From Microbacterium sp. W4I4 (GTDB lineage: Bacteria > Actinomycetota > Actinomycetes > Actinomycetales > Microbacteriaceae): a stretch of DNA of 64,000 bases. The stretch's first letter is position 1. Each line of letters starts with the position of its first letter. Below are positions 34,750 to 44,331 of this stretch, piece by piece. The notes below the pieces were generated by a model, which had not been told where the DNA came from, did not search any database, and worked only from the letters and a program-made list of their open reading frames with translations. Both the position numbers and the translations under genes were made by a program. The stretch is taken from assembly GCF_030816235.1 (NCBI RefSeq), contig NZ_JAUSXT010000001.1:992001-1056000 (forward strand), given 5' to 3'.

Positions 34750-35477
34750 CCCTGTCCCCCTGTGAACATCTCGTTTCGCGGTCTGAGCAGAGCCAAGAGC
34801 ATAGCCATCCCCGCACGGAACAGGTACACCGCCGCCTTCATGGGGTTGTGGGACGGCTCGCCGGCCTGTCGTACACGCATCTCTACCGGCTCCTGTCCCA
34901 GACGGAGCCCAGCGCGGGCGGCGATGACCAAGGCCTCCAGCGTGTCGCCCAGATACTCTGCTGGGAACGTATGCGCGAACAGGCGCACCGCCCTCGGCCC
35001 CGCGACTTTGAATCCGCTCGTGACATCGGTCAAGTGCACGCCCGACAGATGGCTGATCACGCTCGCGAAGGTCTTCATCGCCCACCGCCGAGGACCGCTC
35101 ACCGAATAGTCTCCGACGCCGGCGAATCGGGCACCGATGACGAGATCGCACTCGGCGAGACGGTCGAGCATACGGGGGACGAACGCCGGGTCATGCTGTC
35201 CATCGGCATCCACCTGAACGACGACGTCGAAGCCGTTGCTCTCCGCATACCGGAAACCGGCTCTCATAGCACCGCCGACACCCAGGTTATAAGGGAGAGC
35301 GAGCGTGGTGGCACCAGCGGCTCGTGCGCGCTCGACCGTCCTATCGGTTGAGCCGTCGCTGACGACCAGCACTTCGGCCGTCGGATTCGTTCTGCGCACA
35401 TCGTCTACGACATCGTGCACCGAAGCTTCCTCGTTCAACGCGGGGATTACGATCAGGACTCTCAGTTCATCCTTCAT
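34746..35477 (-). CDS. Polyprenyl-phosphate glycosyltransferase (DPM1-like GT2)
   Basis: A 243-residue GT2 enzyme, soluble or weakly membrane-associated. LIVIPALNEEASV is the first strand, VSDGSTDRT the next, and VQVDADGQHDP contains the metal DXD. The set NLGVGGAMRAGFRYA, then FAGVGDYSVSGPRRWAM, matches dolichyl-phosphate mannose synthase-like proteins that make polyprenyl-phosphate sugars. With the DUF2304 protein and the multi-helix DUF6541-like protein it suggests a three-part glycan-decorating system in which lipid-linked sugars are used outside the cell. The start at 35477 is set by an ATGA overlap. Confidence 0.88.
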   Translation of the reverse strand: MKDELRVLIVIPALNEEASVHDVVDDVRRTNPTAEVLVVSDGSTDRTVERARAAGATTLALPYNLGVGGAMRAGFRYAESNGFDVVVQVDADGQHDPAFVPRMLDRLAECDLVIGARFAGVGDYSVSGPRRWAMKTFASVISHLSGVHLTDVTSGFKVAGPRAVRLFAHTFPAEYLGDTLEALVIAARAGLRLGQEPVEMRVRQAGEPSHNPMKAAVYLFRAGMAMLLALLRPRNEMFTGGQG

Positions 35478-37354
35478 CTGCACTCCGTGATCCTCCACAA
35501 CGATGCGTCTCCGGATCGCGCCACCAGCTCGAAACCGCTACTGTTCTCGAAGCCTGACAGGCCCGGCATGAGCCACCTTCCTGGCGTCTGATCTCCGGGG
35601 CCGAAGTCGAGGACATAGTCGTATCCTCGATCCGCGACGATCCTACAGGCGCGCGAATCCGTCGACAGGTCTTTCAGGTGCTCCGCCAAGTAGAGGAAGT
35701 CCGAATCGTCGGGGCGTGACCACGTACGCGGATAGGCATCCAAGCCTGTCAGCCCATATGTGAACGCCCCGCCCGTGGACGGGTTGACGAGAATCTGCTC
35801 GTCCGCGGAGACCTCTGCCGGCAACGCGTCGATGACCTCCATCTCGTCTTCGGAGAGGTACGACGAGTCCGTGGTCGCGTAGCCCTGCGCACGTGAAGGC
35901 GACGCTGCCGCTACAAAGCCCTGCGCCACGGCGGCGAGAACCAGGGCCGTCGCCGCGATGCCTCCGCCGACGCGCCTAAGCCTCGGGCCGCCCAGACTTG
36001 TCAAACTGCTGGCGCCGACCGCTGCCAGCGGGATTGTCGCCACGGGCAGCAGCGCCCCGAACCGAGGTATGTCACCATAGAACGCACCTAAGAGCAGGCT
36101 GCGCAGGAACGGGTTATGGACGGATGCCGCCACGACAAACAGCAGCACGAGGACGGCCCAGAAGGCGACCAGCCATCGGTGCCCGCGGATCAGACAGAAG
36201 ACGACACCGACGAGCGCCAAGATGCTAACGGCGATCGAGGGCGCGAGACCGATGGGTGCGTTAAATAACGCGTTAAGTGCAGCATCGAGCAAGGACCGAT
36301 TTGGGGCCCACTGCACGCCCGAAGTCGCTCGCGAGAGCAGCAGCCACCCGAGAGCGGAAGCGATCACTGCGCCGCCCACACCGATCACCAGCGACATGCG
36401 CCGCGCACCGGAAGAGTTCCAGCGGGAGGCCAGAACGGCGAGACCCGCCAGCGCGACGCCCGCCAGCACGATCTGGATCGTGGCGGGCTGTGCCAGCCCG
36501 ATGCCGATGATGCCGACCAGCCCCAGGGTGCTACCTGCGAGATAAAGTCCTGGGCTGCCTGTCCGACCCGAAAGCGCGCGCGCCAGGATCACGATGACCG
36601 CCAGCAGCGTCGGCAGCAGCGCCACCGAAAGCGCGTACGGGAACAGGACGCCCCACTGAAGCGGCAAATATGGGAAGGCCAGCATCAACGGGGCCAGTGT
36701 TGCGGCGAAGGCCACCGATCGTGCATGCCACGAGCTCACTGCCCCCGTGAAGGCGACGACTCCGACGGTCCACACCGGCCCGGCGATCAAGACCGACATC
36801 GCATTCGTCGCAAACGTCAGCGGTGCTCCGCTTGTCGTAGAAAGGGACACGATCGCGTGCCATCCGGCCGGATAGAACTGATGCGCCCCGAGCATCCCAG
36901 CGACCTCGAGAGACGACGCGGAGCCGGTCTCATCGATGAAGCGGAGCGCGTTCAGATGGAACACCGCGTCATTGGACTGCGAGATCGCGGAGGGATCGCC
37001 GATACTCGCGGCCATCGCCATTCCTCCGATGATGGCGCCGAGGACGACAGCCCAGAGCGCGTATCGCGGTAATCGTGGGCGTGCGGCCTCGATGGGAGGA
37101 ACGAATCGGCGAACCACGGCGGCGCCACCCAGCATCACAAGAATGCACAGCGCCGCTGATGCGAGACTCCAGCGCAGTCCGATGAATCCGAGGATGATCG
37201 CAGCGGTTCCTCCGAGGGCAACACTCGCAATCGGCGCGCACGCGAGAAGCAGCACTCCCTTGAGACGCAGGATCGCCCCGAATGCCAGACCGGGAAGGTA
37301 CAGAATCGCGGCGACGAAAGCGAGGACACCGACGAAGATCAACCAGTCGGTCAT
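35474..37354 (-). CDS. DUF6541-like multi-helix membrane protein (putative GT-C-type transferase)
   Basis: A 626-residue protein with about thirteen helices in the first 480 residues and an extracytoplasmic C-terminal domain of about 150 residues. The first outer loop has ISQSNDAVFHLNALRFIDETGS, where acidic and His residues resemble the placement of catalytic residues in GT-C enzymes. No firm family motif is seen beyond likeness to DUF6541. Together with the DPM1-like gene it could transfer a polyprenyl-phosphate sugar to an exported glycan. The stop overlaps the start of the GT2 gene and its own start overlaps the ATPase stop. Confidence 0.78.
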   Translation of the reverse strand: MTDWLIFVGVLAFVAAILYLPGLAFGAILRLKGVLLLACAPIASVALGGTAAIILGFIGLRWSLASAALCILVMLGGAAVVRRFVPPIEAARPRLPRYALWAVVLGAIIGGMAMAASIGDPSAISQSNDAVFHLNALRFIDETGSASSLEVAGMLGAHQFYPAGWHAIVSLSTTSGAPLTFATNAMSVLIAGPVWTVGVVAFTGAVSSWHARSVAFAATLAPLMLAFPYLPLQWGVLFPYALSVALLPTLLAVIVILARALSGRTGSPGLYLAGSTLGLVGIIGIGLAQPATIQIVLAGVALAGLAVLASRWNSSGARRMSLVIGVGGAVIASALGWLLLSRATSGVQWAPNRSLLDAALNALFNAPIGLAPSIAVSILALVGVVFCLIRGHRWLVAFWAVLVLLFVVAASVHNPFLRSLLLGAFYGDIPRFGALLPVATIPLAAVGASSLTSLGGPRLRRVGGGIAATALVLAAVAQGFVAAASPSRAQGYATTDSSYLSEDEMEVIDALPAEVSADEQILVNPSTGGAFTYGLTGLDAYPRTWSRPDDSDFLYLAEHLKDLSTDSRACRIVADRGYDYVLDFGPGDQTPGRWLMPGLSGFENSSGFELVARSGDASLWRITECR

Positions 37355-38085
37355 TCAGTGAGCCTTTCCAGGGCTGCATCGATCACTCCGTCGAAGACGA
37401 CGTTCCCGCGGTTGAGGACTACTCCACGCGTGCAAAGCTCACGGACCATCGCTGCGTCATGGCTCACGACGACCAGGGTCTTTCCAGCGTCAATCAGCTC
37501 TTCAAACTTGCCCCGGCACTTCTCTCGGAACGGAGCGTCGCCAACAGAGAGAATCTCATCGACGAGGAGCACATCGAGCTCGACATGGATCGCCACCGAG
37601 AAGGCAAGTCGCATAAACATTCCGGAGGAGTAGTGCTTGACCTCTTGGTCGATGAACTCCTCAATCTCGCTGAACGCGACGATCTCGTCGTATCGCGCTT
37701 CGATCTCGTGACGTTTCATACCCAGGATCGCCGCGTTGAGGAAGACGTTCTCACGGCCGGACAGGTCAGGGTGAAAACCAGCGCCGACCTCGATGAGTCC
37801 TGCGACGCGCCCCCGAGTGAGTACCTCTCCGGTGTCAGGTTGCATCACTCCTGAGATGAGCTTCAACAGCGTCGACTTGCCGGATCCGTTCAGCCCGAGC
37901 AGAGCCACCGACTCGCCCTTATTGATCACGATGTCGACGTCCTTCAACGCTTCGAATGTGGAGCTCGTCTTGCGACGACGAATCCAGGAGACGACGGTGT
38001 CCTTGAACGAGAAGGCGTGATTGAGCGTGAACATCTTATGAACGCCTGAAACGATGACGCTCGGTGCGAGGACTGTGGCATTCAT
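37351..38085 (-). CDS. Wzt-type polysaccharide ABC exporter ATPase (second system)
   Basis: A 244-residue ABC ATPase. Walker A is GLNGSGKST, the class segment is LIEVGAGFHPDLSGRENV, the signature region is HYSSGMFMRLAF and Walker B is VLLVDEILSVGD. It is of the TagH/RfbE class without a C-terminal glycan-binding domain. It pairs with the permease at 38082 (ATGA overlap) and is distinct from the galactan exporter pair at 21887-23442. GC is lower than in that pair, and the two ATPases are only moderately alike. Confidence 0.92.
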   Translation of the reverse strand: MNATVLAPSVIVSGVHKMFTLNHAFSFKDTVVSWIRRRKTSSTFEALKDVDIVINKGESVALLGLNGSGKSTLLKLISGVMQPDTGEVLTRGRVAGLIEVGAGFHPDLSGRENVFLNAAILGMKRHEIEARYDEIVAFSEIEEFIDQEVKHYSSGMFMRLAFSVAIHVELDVLLVDEILSVGDAPFREKCRGKFEELIDAGKTLVVVSHDAAMVRELCTRGVVLNRGNVVFDGVIDAALERLTE

Positions 38086-38996
38086 AGGTACTGCGCGAAC
38101 TTTCCTTCGAGACGACGGAACACCAACTGTCCCAACAGCAGGGTGACCACTGCGATCAGAAACGCCCAAAGCGTGTTCCACCCCAGTGCGGGTGGAACAC
38201 GGATCATCCCATCGAGCCCGAGGGACACCGGACGCCAGAACGCATAGTGGAACAGTTCGACGGCCTGAGTGATTGGATTGAGCATGTAAATCTCGACGAG
38301 CCAGGCCGGCCAGCGCAGCTTGTCCGTTGCCGCGGTCTCGACCATAGTCCACGCATACAGCACCGGAGATGCCCAGGTAGCAAGCAGAATCATCAGCTCA
38401 ACGATGTTCTCAGCGTCCCGGAAGCGGACATTGATCGCGCCGAAGAACAGTCCCAGTCCCAACGCGAACAACATGATGATCAGCAACCCGGCCAGGACGG
38501 CTCCGAGCGTGAGGAGCGAGATGTGAGCACCCCATCCCATCAGGAGGCACACGAGGAGGAGCAGAGCGATCTGTGGCAGGAAATGCACGAACGCGACCAT
38601 GACCGCGGAGACGGCGAACAGCTGGCGTGGAAGGAACACCTTCCGTACGAGCGGCGCGTTCCCCACGATCGAGGTGGTCGCATTCTTAAATGCTTCCGAG
38701 AAGAGATTGATCACCACGATGCCGGAGAACAGATACACGGCATAGTTCGGTATGCCCTTGTTCATATTCAGGAACAGCCCAAGGACCACCCAGAAGACGA
38801 GGAACTGGGTCGCAGGTCGAACGTACGACCATGTCCACCCGAGCACCGAATTTCGGTATCGCGTCGTGACACCAGTGCGCACCAGTAGCTGAAGCAGGTA
38901 GCGCCAACGGATAACGTCTTGCAAGCCGCGGCTCTGCCCTGGACGCGTGAACGCGGCACGGGGGACTGCCTGGAATATATTTCGTGTGTCGATCAC
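38082..38996 (-). CDS. Wzm-type polysaccharide ABC exporter permease (second system)
   Basis: A 304-residue ABC-2 permease with six helices. The amphipathic entry VRTGVTTRYRNSVLGWTWSYV and the late VLYAWTMVETA with IYMLNPITQAVELFHYAFW are typical of TagG/Wzm. It should export a polymer with the ATPase at 37351. It is the first gene of the long minus-strand polysaccharide row. The GTG at 38996 has only a weak AGG upstream. Confidence 0.9.
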   Translation of the reverse strand: MIDTRNIFQAVPRAAFTRPGQSRGLQDVIRWRYLLQLLVRTGVTTRYRNSVLGWTWSYVRPATQFLVFWVVLGLFLNMNKGIPNYAVYLFSGIVVINLFSEAFKNATTSIVGNAPLVRKVFLPRQLFAVSAVMVAFVHFLPQIALLLLVCLLMGWGAHISLLTLGAVLAGLLIIMLFALGLGLFFGAINVRFRDAENIVELMILLATWASPVLYAWTMVETAATDKLRWPAWLVEIYMLNPITQAVELFHYAFWRPVSLGLDGMIRVPPALGWNTLWAFLIAVVTLLLGQLVFRRLEGKFAQYL

Positions 38997-39093
38997 TGCC
39001 TACTCGTTTCGCGGGCGCCACGACACGACGCACGACGTCAACATCCTACGCGGGAGTTGCTGAAAAACTGGGTCACAGGGTCCGCGTCACGGG

Positions 39094-41632
39094 TCAGCGG
39101 ATCGTGACCGTCCCAGTGACTGTGTTCAAAACGATCTGTCCGCCCTCGAATCGCTGACTGCGCAGTCCGTTGCTTGTCACTGCCTCCGCAATCGGGTAAC
39201 CGAGGGTACTTGATGTGCCGCCCCGCTTCATCCATTCAATCAAGATCGCACCGGATGGAATGAGGTGCGACGCCGTCCCCGACGAATAGGCGACCACTCC
39301 GGTCTGAAAAGCCATCGTGCATCCGCCGTTGGCCAGTCGGCAAGTCGCCTCTCCCGCGGGCCAACCCCACCGTCCCGCTGCACCGCCTGACGCCACGTAG
39401 TTCGTGCGATACGGCCCGAAACCCATGGCAAACGCGCCCGCCGACGAGGACCACACCGTTCCCGCAGTGAACTCCTGCACAAAACCGCCACCATTCGCCG
39501 AAACAGACGACTGCGCCTTCGCCGGATACCCGAGGACCCCGGCACCGCCAAAGGCGGTCCAGGCCTTGGCGACCTCCGCTGACACAAGATCGGAACCCGT
39601 GGACGGCGAATAGAGCGCTACACCCTTCTGGAACGACATCGAGCATCCACGCCCGGCGAGAGTGCAGTCCGCATCCCCAGTCGGCCAACCCCACCGACCC
39701 GCTGCACCGCCTGACGCCACGTAGTTCGTGCGATACGGCCCGAAACCCATGGCAAACGCGCCCGCCGACGAGGACCACACCGTTCCCGCAGTGAACTCCT
39801 GCACAAAACCGCCACCATTCGCCGAAACAGACGACTGCGCCTTCGCCGGATACCCGAGGACCCCGGCACCGCCAAAGGCGGTCCAGGCCTTGGCGACCTC
39901 CGCTGACACAAGATCGGAACCCGTGGACGGCGAATAGAGCGCTACACCCTTCTGGAACGACATCGAGCATCCACGCCCGGCGAGAGTGCAGTCCGCATCC
40001 CCAGTCGGCCAACCCCACCGACCCGCTGCACCGCCTGACGCCACGTAGTTCGTGCGATACGGCCCGAAACCCATGGCAAACGCGCCCGCCGACGACGACC
40101 ACACCGTTCCCGCAGTGAACTCCTGCACAAAACCGCCACCATTCGCCAAAACAGATTTCATCGCGGTCATCGGATACCCATAACGGCTGTTCACGCCACC
40201 AGCCGCTCGCCACGTGGCGAGCGTGTCGCCTGACACTTCTACCAACCGCGTGGCCGGCGAGTACGCGATGGTTCCACCCTGAAAATCCTGAACGTAACCC
40301 TGTGACGGACCTGCGACTGCAACCGTCTTCGGATACCCGAATCGGCTCCGCTCAGAACCTAAGAGCTCATACAGTTCATCGAAGCCCCGAGGGACGAGAT
40401 TCGATGCGACCTCGGGCGAGTAGAAGCCAGTTCCGTTTTGGAATGGCATCTTGCAGCCGCCGTCCCGCAGCCGACACTCGGCTTCACCGATCGGCCAGCC
40501 CCACGCTCCCGATTCCGCACCTGCAGCGCGGTAGTTCGTCAGATAGGGTCCGAGCCCCATCGAGTACGCCCGAGTCGCTGAGGACGGCTTCCAGATCACA
40601 CCCGCTTTGAACTGTTGCACGTAGCCTCCACCGTTCGCTGCGACGTACACAGCCGTCGCAGTCGGAAGCCCATAGGACCCCGACTCGCCACCGTTGCGCT
40701 GCCATTCGGTCGCGATAGCCCCGGTGACTGCAGGTGACGTCGACGCAGGCACCTGCGTCGACCCGAACCAGTCGGTGAAGTAGTTGTAGAAGTTCCTGTT
40801 GCCGTAGCTCGAGCAGGAGTCGCCCGTGCCGTACCCGGCCCTCAGCGCAGCCGCATTGGGCTGGTACGGGGTGTAGTAGTAAAGCGCCGAGGTCGCCTTG
40901 TTGGCGACGTAGACGGGCGCGGTTCCGCAGGCCTTGTTCGGGTGGTACTGGATGTTCCAGGTCTTGCCCGGCGCGTACCAGGTGAAGTACCTGCCCTTCC
41001 ATATAGGTCTGCATCTGCCGCGCTGCACCGTAGATCTGGTAGAAGAACCCGACGTACTTCGGATTGCACCCGGCATCGTCAGGGCATCCCTGTCCCAGGG
41101 CCTTGTCGTACCGCCAGGCGCTGGGCCAGGTGTGGGTGACCAGGCTCTGCTCCTTCTGGAGCATGACGATCAGCACCTGCGGGTTGATGTTGCAGGACTG
41201 CGAGACGCGGTAGATGATGCGCGCAGCGCTCTCGCCAGTGGCGCCGGTGTATCCCTTGCAGTAGGTATCCGCCGGTCGGTTCACCGTGTCGGTCTTGTAG
41301 TCCTTCAGGCAGACGATCGGCCGACCGTCCTCGTCGATGCCCCCACGGCACGTCTTCACCTTCGAGTTGAAGAACGTCTGGATCTGCGCCTCGGTCATGG
41401 TCAGCTCGTTCGTGAACACGGCGTCGCTGATGATGTTTCCGGCGTTGAATCCGGCGAGCGAGGTCTTGACCGGACCACCCGCCACGGTCTGAGCAGTGGC
41501 GGGGACAGCCGGCGCAGAGGCCGCGAAAGACGGTGCCGCCGTGCCGAAGATCAGGGCGAGGACCGCCACGAGTGTCGTCGTCCAACGCGTCGTTCGAGAC
41601 GCTCCCAAAGCCCGGGTGCCACGTGAATGCAT
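39094..41632 (-). pseudogene. Secreted LGFP-repeat protein gene, split by a +1 frameshift
   Basis: This reads as one gene broken into two frames. The 5' part (41632 down to about 40997) encodes a signal peptide (RWTTTLVAVLALIFGTAAPSFA) and an N-terminal domain with IIYRVSQSCNINPQVLIVML and PKYVGFFYQIYGAARQMQ. The 3' part (from about 40993) continues the same domain (YFTWYAPGKTWNIQYHPNKA) and then about eight LGFP repeats of the GWPxGxA, GYPxxA and FQxGxxxYSP type, a cell-wall-associated module. The frames would join if the GGG at 40996-40994 were GG. Without correction the first frame runs on to 40484 in nonsense sequence. Sequencing error, a natural null or phase variation are all possible. 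The ATG at 41632 is the one directly before the signal peptide. Confidence 0.82.
39361..40148 (-). repeat. Tandem 324-bp direct repeats in the LGFP gene (2.4 copies)
   Basis: Copies begin at 39361, 39685 and 40009. The first two are full length and the third stops matching at about 40148. Between copies I see only single differences (for example T/A at 39373 against 39697, and GAG/GAC near 40099), so the duplication is recent or kept uniform by recombination. Each unit encodes two LGFP repeats (108 residues). Confidence 0.92.
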
Positions 41633-41724
41633 GTGAATAGTGTGACTGAAGTTGACGGATGATGCCAGTGGGGCGGAATATCGGCTGATTCCGCGCGGCG
41701 TTTCGCGATCCTCGAAGCGGACTT

Positions 41725-42798
41725 TCAGAGTTCCGCGTGCAGCGCCCACACCCGCTCGGCGCTGCTCGCCCAGGAGAATGCCCTGGCGCGGTCGGATGCC
41801 AGCACGCGCAGACGCTTCTCCCCCGCGCCGAGGGCGTCGCCGACCGCATCCGACACCTCCGCGGCGTCCACCACGGCTCCCCCATCGGCGATCACGTCAC
41901 GGTGCACACCAGAGTCGACGGCGACCACCGGAACCGACAGCGCCATGGCCTCGATGGCGCGCCAGGGCCATGCGGACCGCTCCGAGGTCGCGACCAGAGC
42001 AGCAGCACCGCCGATCACCGCCGCCCGATCCGCGTCATCCAGGTGTCCACGGATGTGCGCCCGCCCCTCCGGCAGCCCGGCCGCCGCCGCGGCATCCGCC
42101 AGAGCGGGCTCGCTGCCGTCCACAGCATCCAGCACCACGGCATCCACTCCCGCCCGAGCCGCAGCGCGGAACCCCGCGGTCAGCGAGTCGCCTTCTCCGG
42201 AGATCACGATGTACTGCCCGGCGATCTGCAGGGCCTCACGTCGCGACCGGGCGTTCTCCGGCACCCGGAAGCCATCGGGAACCGCTCCCGCGATGACCCG
42301 GATCCGATCGCCCAACCGGGCGATCTCGCCGAGTCTCTGACCTATGGAGTGCGCGGGAACCACCACCGCATCGGCATGCTTCACCGCGCGCTTGAGCATC
42401 GCGCGCTGCCAGACCACCTGCGTCTTCGACAGCGACTCCGGCGCCTCCCAAGCGCACAGATCCCACAGTGTGACCGTGATCTGGTCGTTGTCGTGCGCGC
42501 GGTCGTGCTTCACCAAAGGCGCCATCAGGCTCGGTGCGTGGATCAGGCCCCCGCCGACACCGGGAGCGAATCCCATCTGCCAGGTGGTCGCCAGTTCTGC
42601 CCGAGCAAGACCCAGCGTCCGCACGTTCTGCACGCCGCTGACCGACACGTCCGCGCCCCTCGGAAGGAGCGCCGAGACGACGCATCCACGCGGTGCTGTG
42701 GCGACCAGTCCTGCCGTCAGCGACAGCGCCGCGCGAGCCTGATCGGCATCCACGACCTGAGACGCCTGATCCAGCACGACCCGCAACTGCACACTCAT
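41725..42798 (-). CDS. Glycosyltransferase, GT4-like (GT-B fold)
   Basis: A 357-residue soluble protein. The N-terminal domain has GLIHAPSLMAPLV and an ADAVVVPAHSIGQRLGEI helix. The C-terminal domain has VISGEGDSLTAGFRAA and the donor region RAIEAMALSVPVVAVDSGVHRDVI, as in GT4 enzymes. The donor is unknown. The unit stands alone between the broken LGFP gene and the LCP gene, with its own TAGGCT box 6 bases before the ATG. Likely role: addition of a sugar to an envelope polymer. Confidence 0.83.
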   Translation of the reverse strand: MSVQLRVVLDQASQVVDADQARAALSLTAGLVATAPRGCVVSALLPRGADVSVSGVQNVRTLGLARAELATTWQMGFAPGVGGGLIHAPSLMAPLVKHDRAHDNDQITVTLWDLCAWEAPESLSKTQVVWQRAMLKRAVKHADAVVVPAHSIGQRLGEIARLGDRIRVIAGAVPDGFRVPENARSRREALQIAGQYIVISGEGDSLTAGFRAAARAGVDAVVLDAVDGSEPALADAAAAAGLPEGRAHIRGHLDDADRAAVIGGAAALVATSERSAWPWRAIEAMALSVPVVAVDSGVHRDVIADGGAVVDAAEVSDAVGDALGAGEKRLRVLASDRARAFSWASSAERVWALHAEL

Positions 42799-42804
42799 GA
42801 AAAC

Positions 42805-42810
42805 AGCCTA
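42805..42810 (-). promoter_or_regulatory. Candidate -10 box for a leaderless glycosyltransferase mRNA
   Basis: TAGGCT on the minus strand, 6 bases before the ATG at 42798, with GTTTTC between and no Shine-Dalgarno. Confidence 0.45.
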
Positions 42811-42812
42811 GG

Positions 42813-42857
42813 CGCGTCGTGCAGGTATGCCCCGAGGCGTGGCCGTCACACGACGCG
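42813..42857 (-). terminator. Possible terminator of the LCP gene
   Basis: 9-bp inverted repeat (42813-42821 and 42849-42857) with a long GC-rich loop, 23 bases past the LCP stop. Weak evidence. Confidence 0.3.
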
Positions 42858-42879
42858 AATCAGCGCCCCAGCATCCCCA

Positions 42880-44331
42880 TCAGCTCGCCGGCGTCTCCGT
42901 CTTCGGCGGATGCAGCGCCTCCTTCACCATCTCTCGGATCAGGGCATACTCGGGGTTCTTCTCCGCGATGCCGTTCGCCGGGGTGAGCTCGATGCGGGTC
43001 ACCGGCTGCTTCTTGGCCTTCATCATCAGGTCGAAGAACTCCGGCAGCTTGTCCTGCGGCAGATCGGTCGACGCGAGATCCGCACCGGCATCAGCGACCG
43101 AACTGAACCGCGAGAGCACGTTCTGCGGCGTGGACTGCGCGAGGATCGCCTCCTGCAGCTCGCGTTGCCGCCTCATCCGGTCGTAGTCGCTCGTCGTATA
43201 CCGCGAGCGCGCGTACCACTGCGCGGTGTCACCGTTCATATGCTGCTGGCCGGCTTCGATCCAGCCGGTCGCCCAGTCCTTCGCGGGCTCATCCTTGTAA
43301 CTCGGGCCGCCGCCCTTCGGCAGACGCTTCTTGACGTTGATGTCCACCCCTCCCAGCGCATCCACGAGCGCCGCGAAGCCGTTCATGTCGAGGAAGACGT
43401 AGTAGGGGATCTCGATGCCCAGCACGCCCTCCGCGGCATCCTTGGTGGCCTCGATCCCGGGCGCGGAGCCGTGGGCCTTCGCATCGGGATACAGCGCCTT
43501 GCCCTGGTCCTCGCGGCAGACCTCGGCTGCGTTGCGGATCTGGTTCATCCACGGGTTCCATCCGCACGTGGAGTCGCTGTGCCCCTCGAAGCCCTCGGGG
43601 TACAGCTCGTGCATCGGGCTGTCCTCGCTGAACGGCGGGTGCGGCAGTTCGCGCGGGATGCCGGTGATCGTCATCGCACCGGTGTCGGCGTTCACCGACA
43701 CCACCGAGATGCTGTCGAATCGCAGCGAGTCGCGTCCGTCGCCGCTGTCCGCACCCAGCAGCAGGATGTTGTAGTAGCCGTCGCTGGGCGGCAGGCTGGG
43801 GCCGCTGTTTCCGAAGACCGCGCTGATCGCTCCGCGGCCGGAGGCGACGGCGTTCGACGCGTACACGGCGCCGGAGGCGGCCAGCGCGAACACCAGCACG
43901 GATGCGATGGGCGCCGCCCACCGGGTGATCGTCGGCACCTTCACCAGGCGAACCAGCCGCAGCGTGTCGATCGTGAGGATCAGCCACAGCACCACGTAGC
44001 CGATCAGCAGCACCTGCGCCAGCGTGAGCACGAACCAGGAGAGCGGGCCCGTGGCGAACCAGATCATCACCCCCTGAGCGAACAGGGCGAGACCTGCGGC
44101 GATCACCAGCAGGAACCAGCCGAGCAGGGTCGCACCGAGACCGAAGCGGCCCAGTCGCCGACTTCCGGCGAGCGCCTGCGCGGAACCGGGCACGAGCACG
44201 TTCATCACGATGAGCCACCAGGCCCGCCGCCCCATACCCGCAGCATCCTGCGTGTCGGGATACCGGAGCGGCTGGGACTCGATCAGCGGCCGCGCGCCTC
44301 GTTCCGAGGAGCGCGGAGCCGCAAGAGTCAC
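42880..44331 (-). CDS. LytR-CpsA-Psr (LCP) family glycopolymer transferase
   Basis: A 483-residue LCP protein that transfers lipid-linked glycopolymer to peptidoglycan outside the membrane. An unusual N-terminal region of about 160 residues carries four hydrophobic segments before the domain. The LCP core starts near 185 ([29 protein letters not shown]) with conserved Asp/Arg, then [20 protein letters not shown], and the Arg cluster [22 protein letters not shown]. The GTG start overlaps the purE stop (GTGA). Given the surrounding galactan, uronic-acid and teichoic-acid-like genes it is the best candidate in the window for attaching one of these polymers. Confidence 0.93.
   Translation of the reverse strand: MTLAAPRSSERGARPLIESQPLRYPDTQDAAGMGRRAWWLIVMNVLVPGSAQALAGSRRLGRFGLGATLLGWFLLVIAAGLALFAQGVMIWFATGPLSWFVLTLAQVLLIGYVVLWLILTIDTLRLVRLVKVPTITRWAAPIASVLVFALAASGAVYASNAVASGRGAISAVFGNSGPSLPPSDGYYNILLLGADSGDGRDSLRFDSISVVSVNADTGAMTITGIPRELPHPPFSEDSPMHELYPEGFEGHSDSTCGWNPWMNQIRNAAEVCREDQGKALYPDAKAHGSAPGIEATKDAAEGVLGIEIPYYVFLDMNGFAALVDALGGVDINVKKRLPKGGGPSYKDEPAKDWATGWIEAGQQHMNGDTAQWYARSRYTTSDYDRMRRQRELQEAILAQSTPQNVLSRFSSVADAGADLASTDLPQDKLPEFFDLMMKAKKQPVTRIELTPANGIAEKNPEYALIREMVKEALHPPKTETPAS

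Noticed and set aside
39361..40148. Possible CRISPR array because of regular repeats
   Set aside because: Repeats are 324 bp, contiguous, in frame and coding for LGFP motifs; there are no spacers and no cas genes.
40990..41005. Programmed ribosomal frameshifting in the LGFP gene
   Set aside because: No slippery heptamer of a known type and no clear downstream stem were seen; a simple one-base indel explains the break better.
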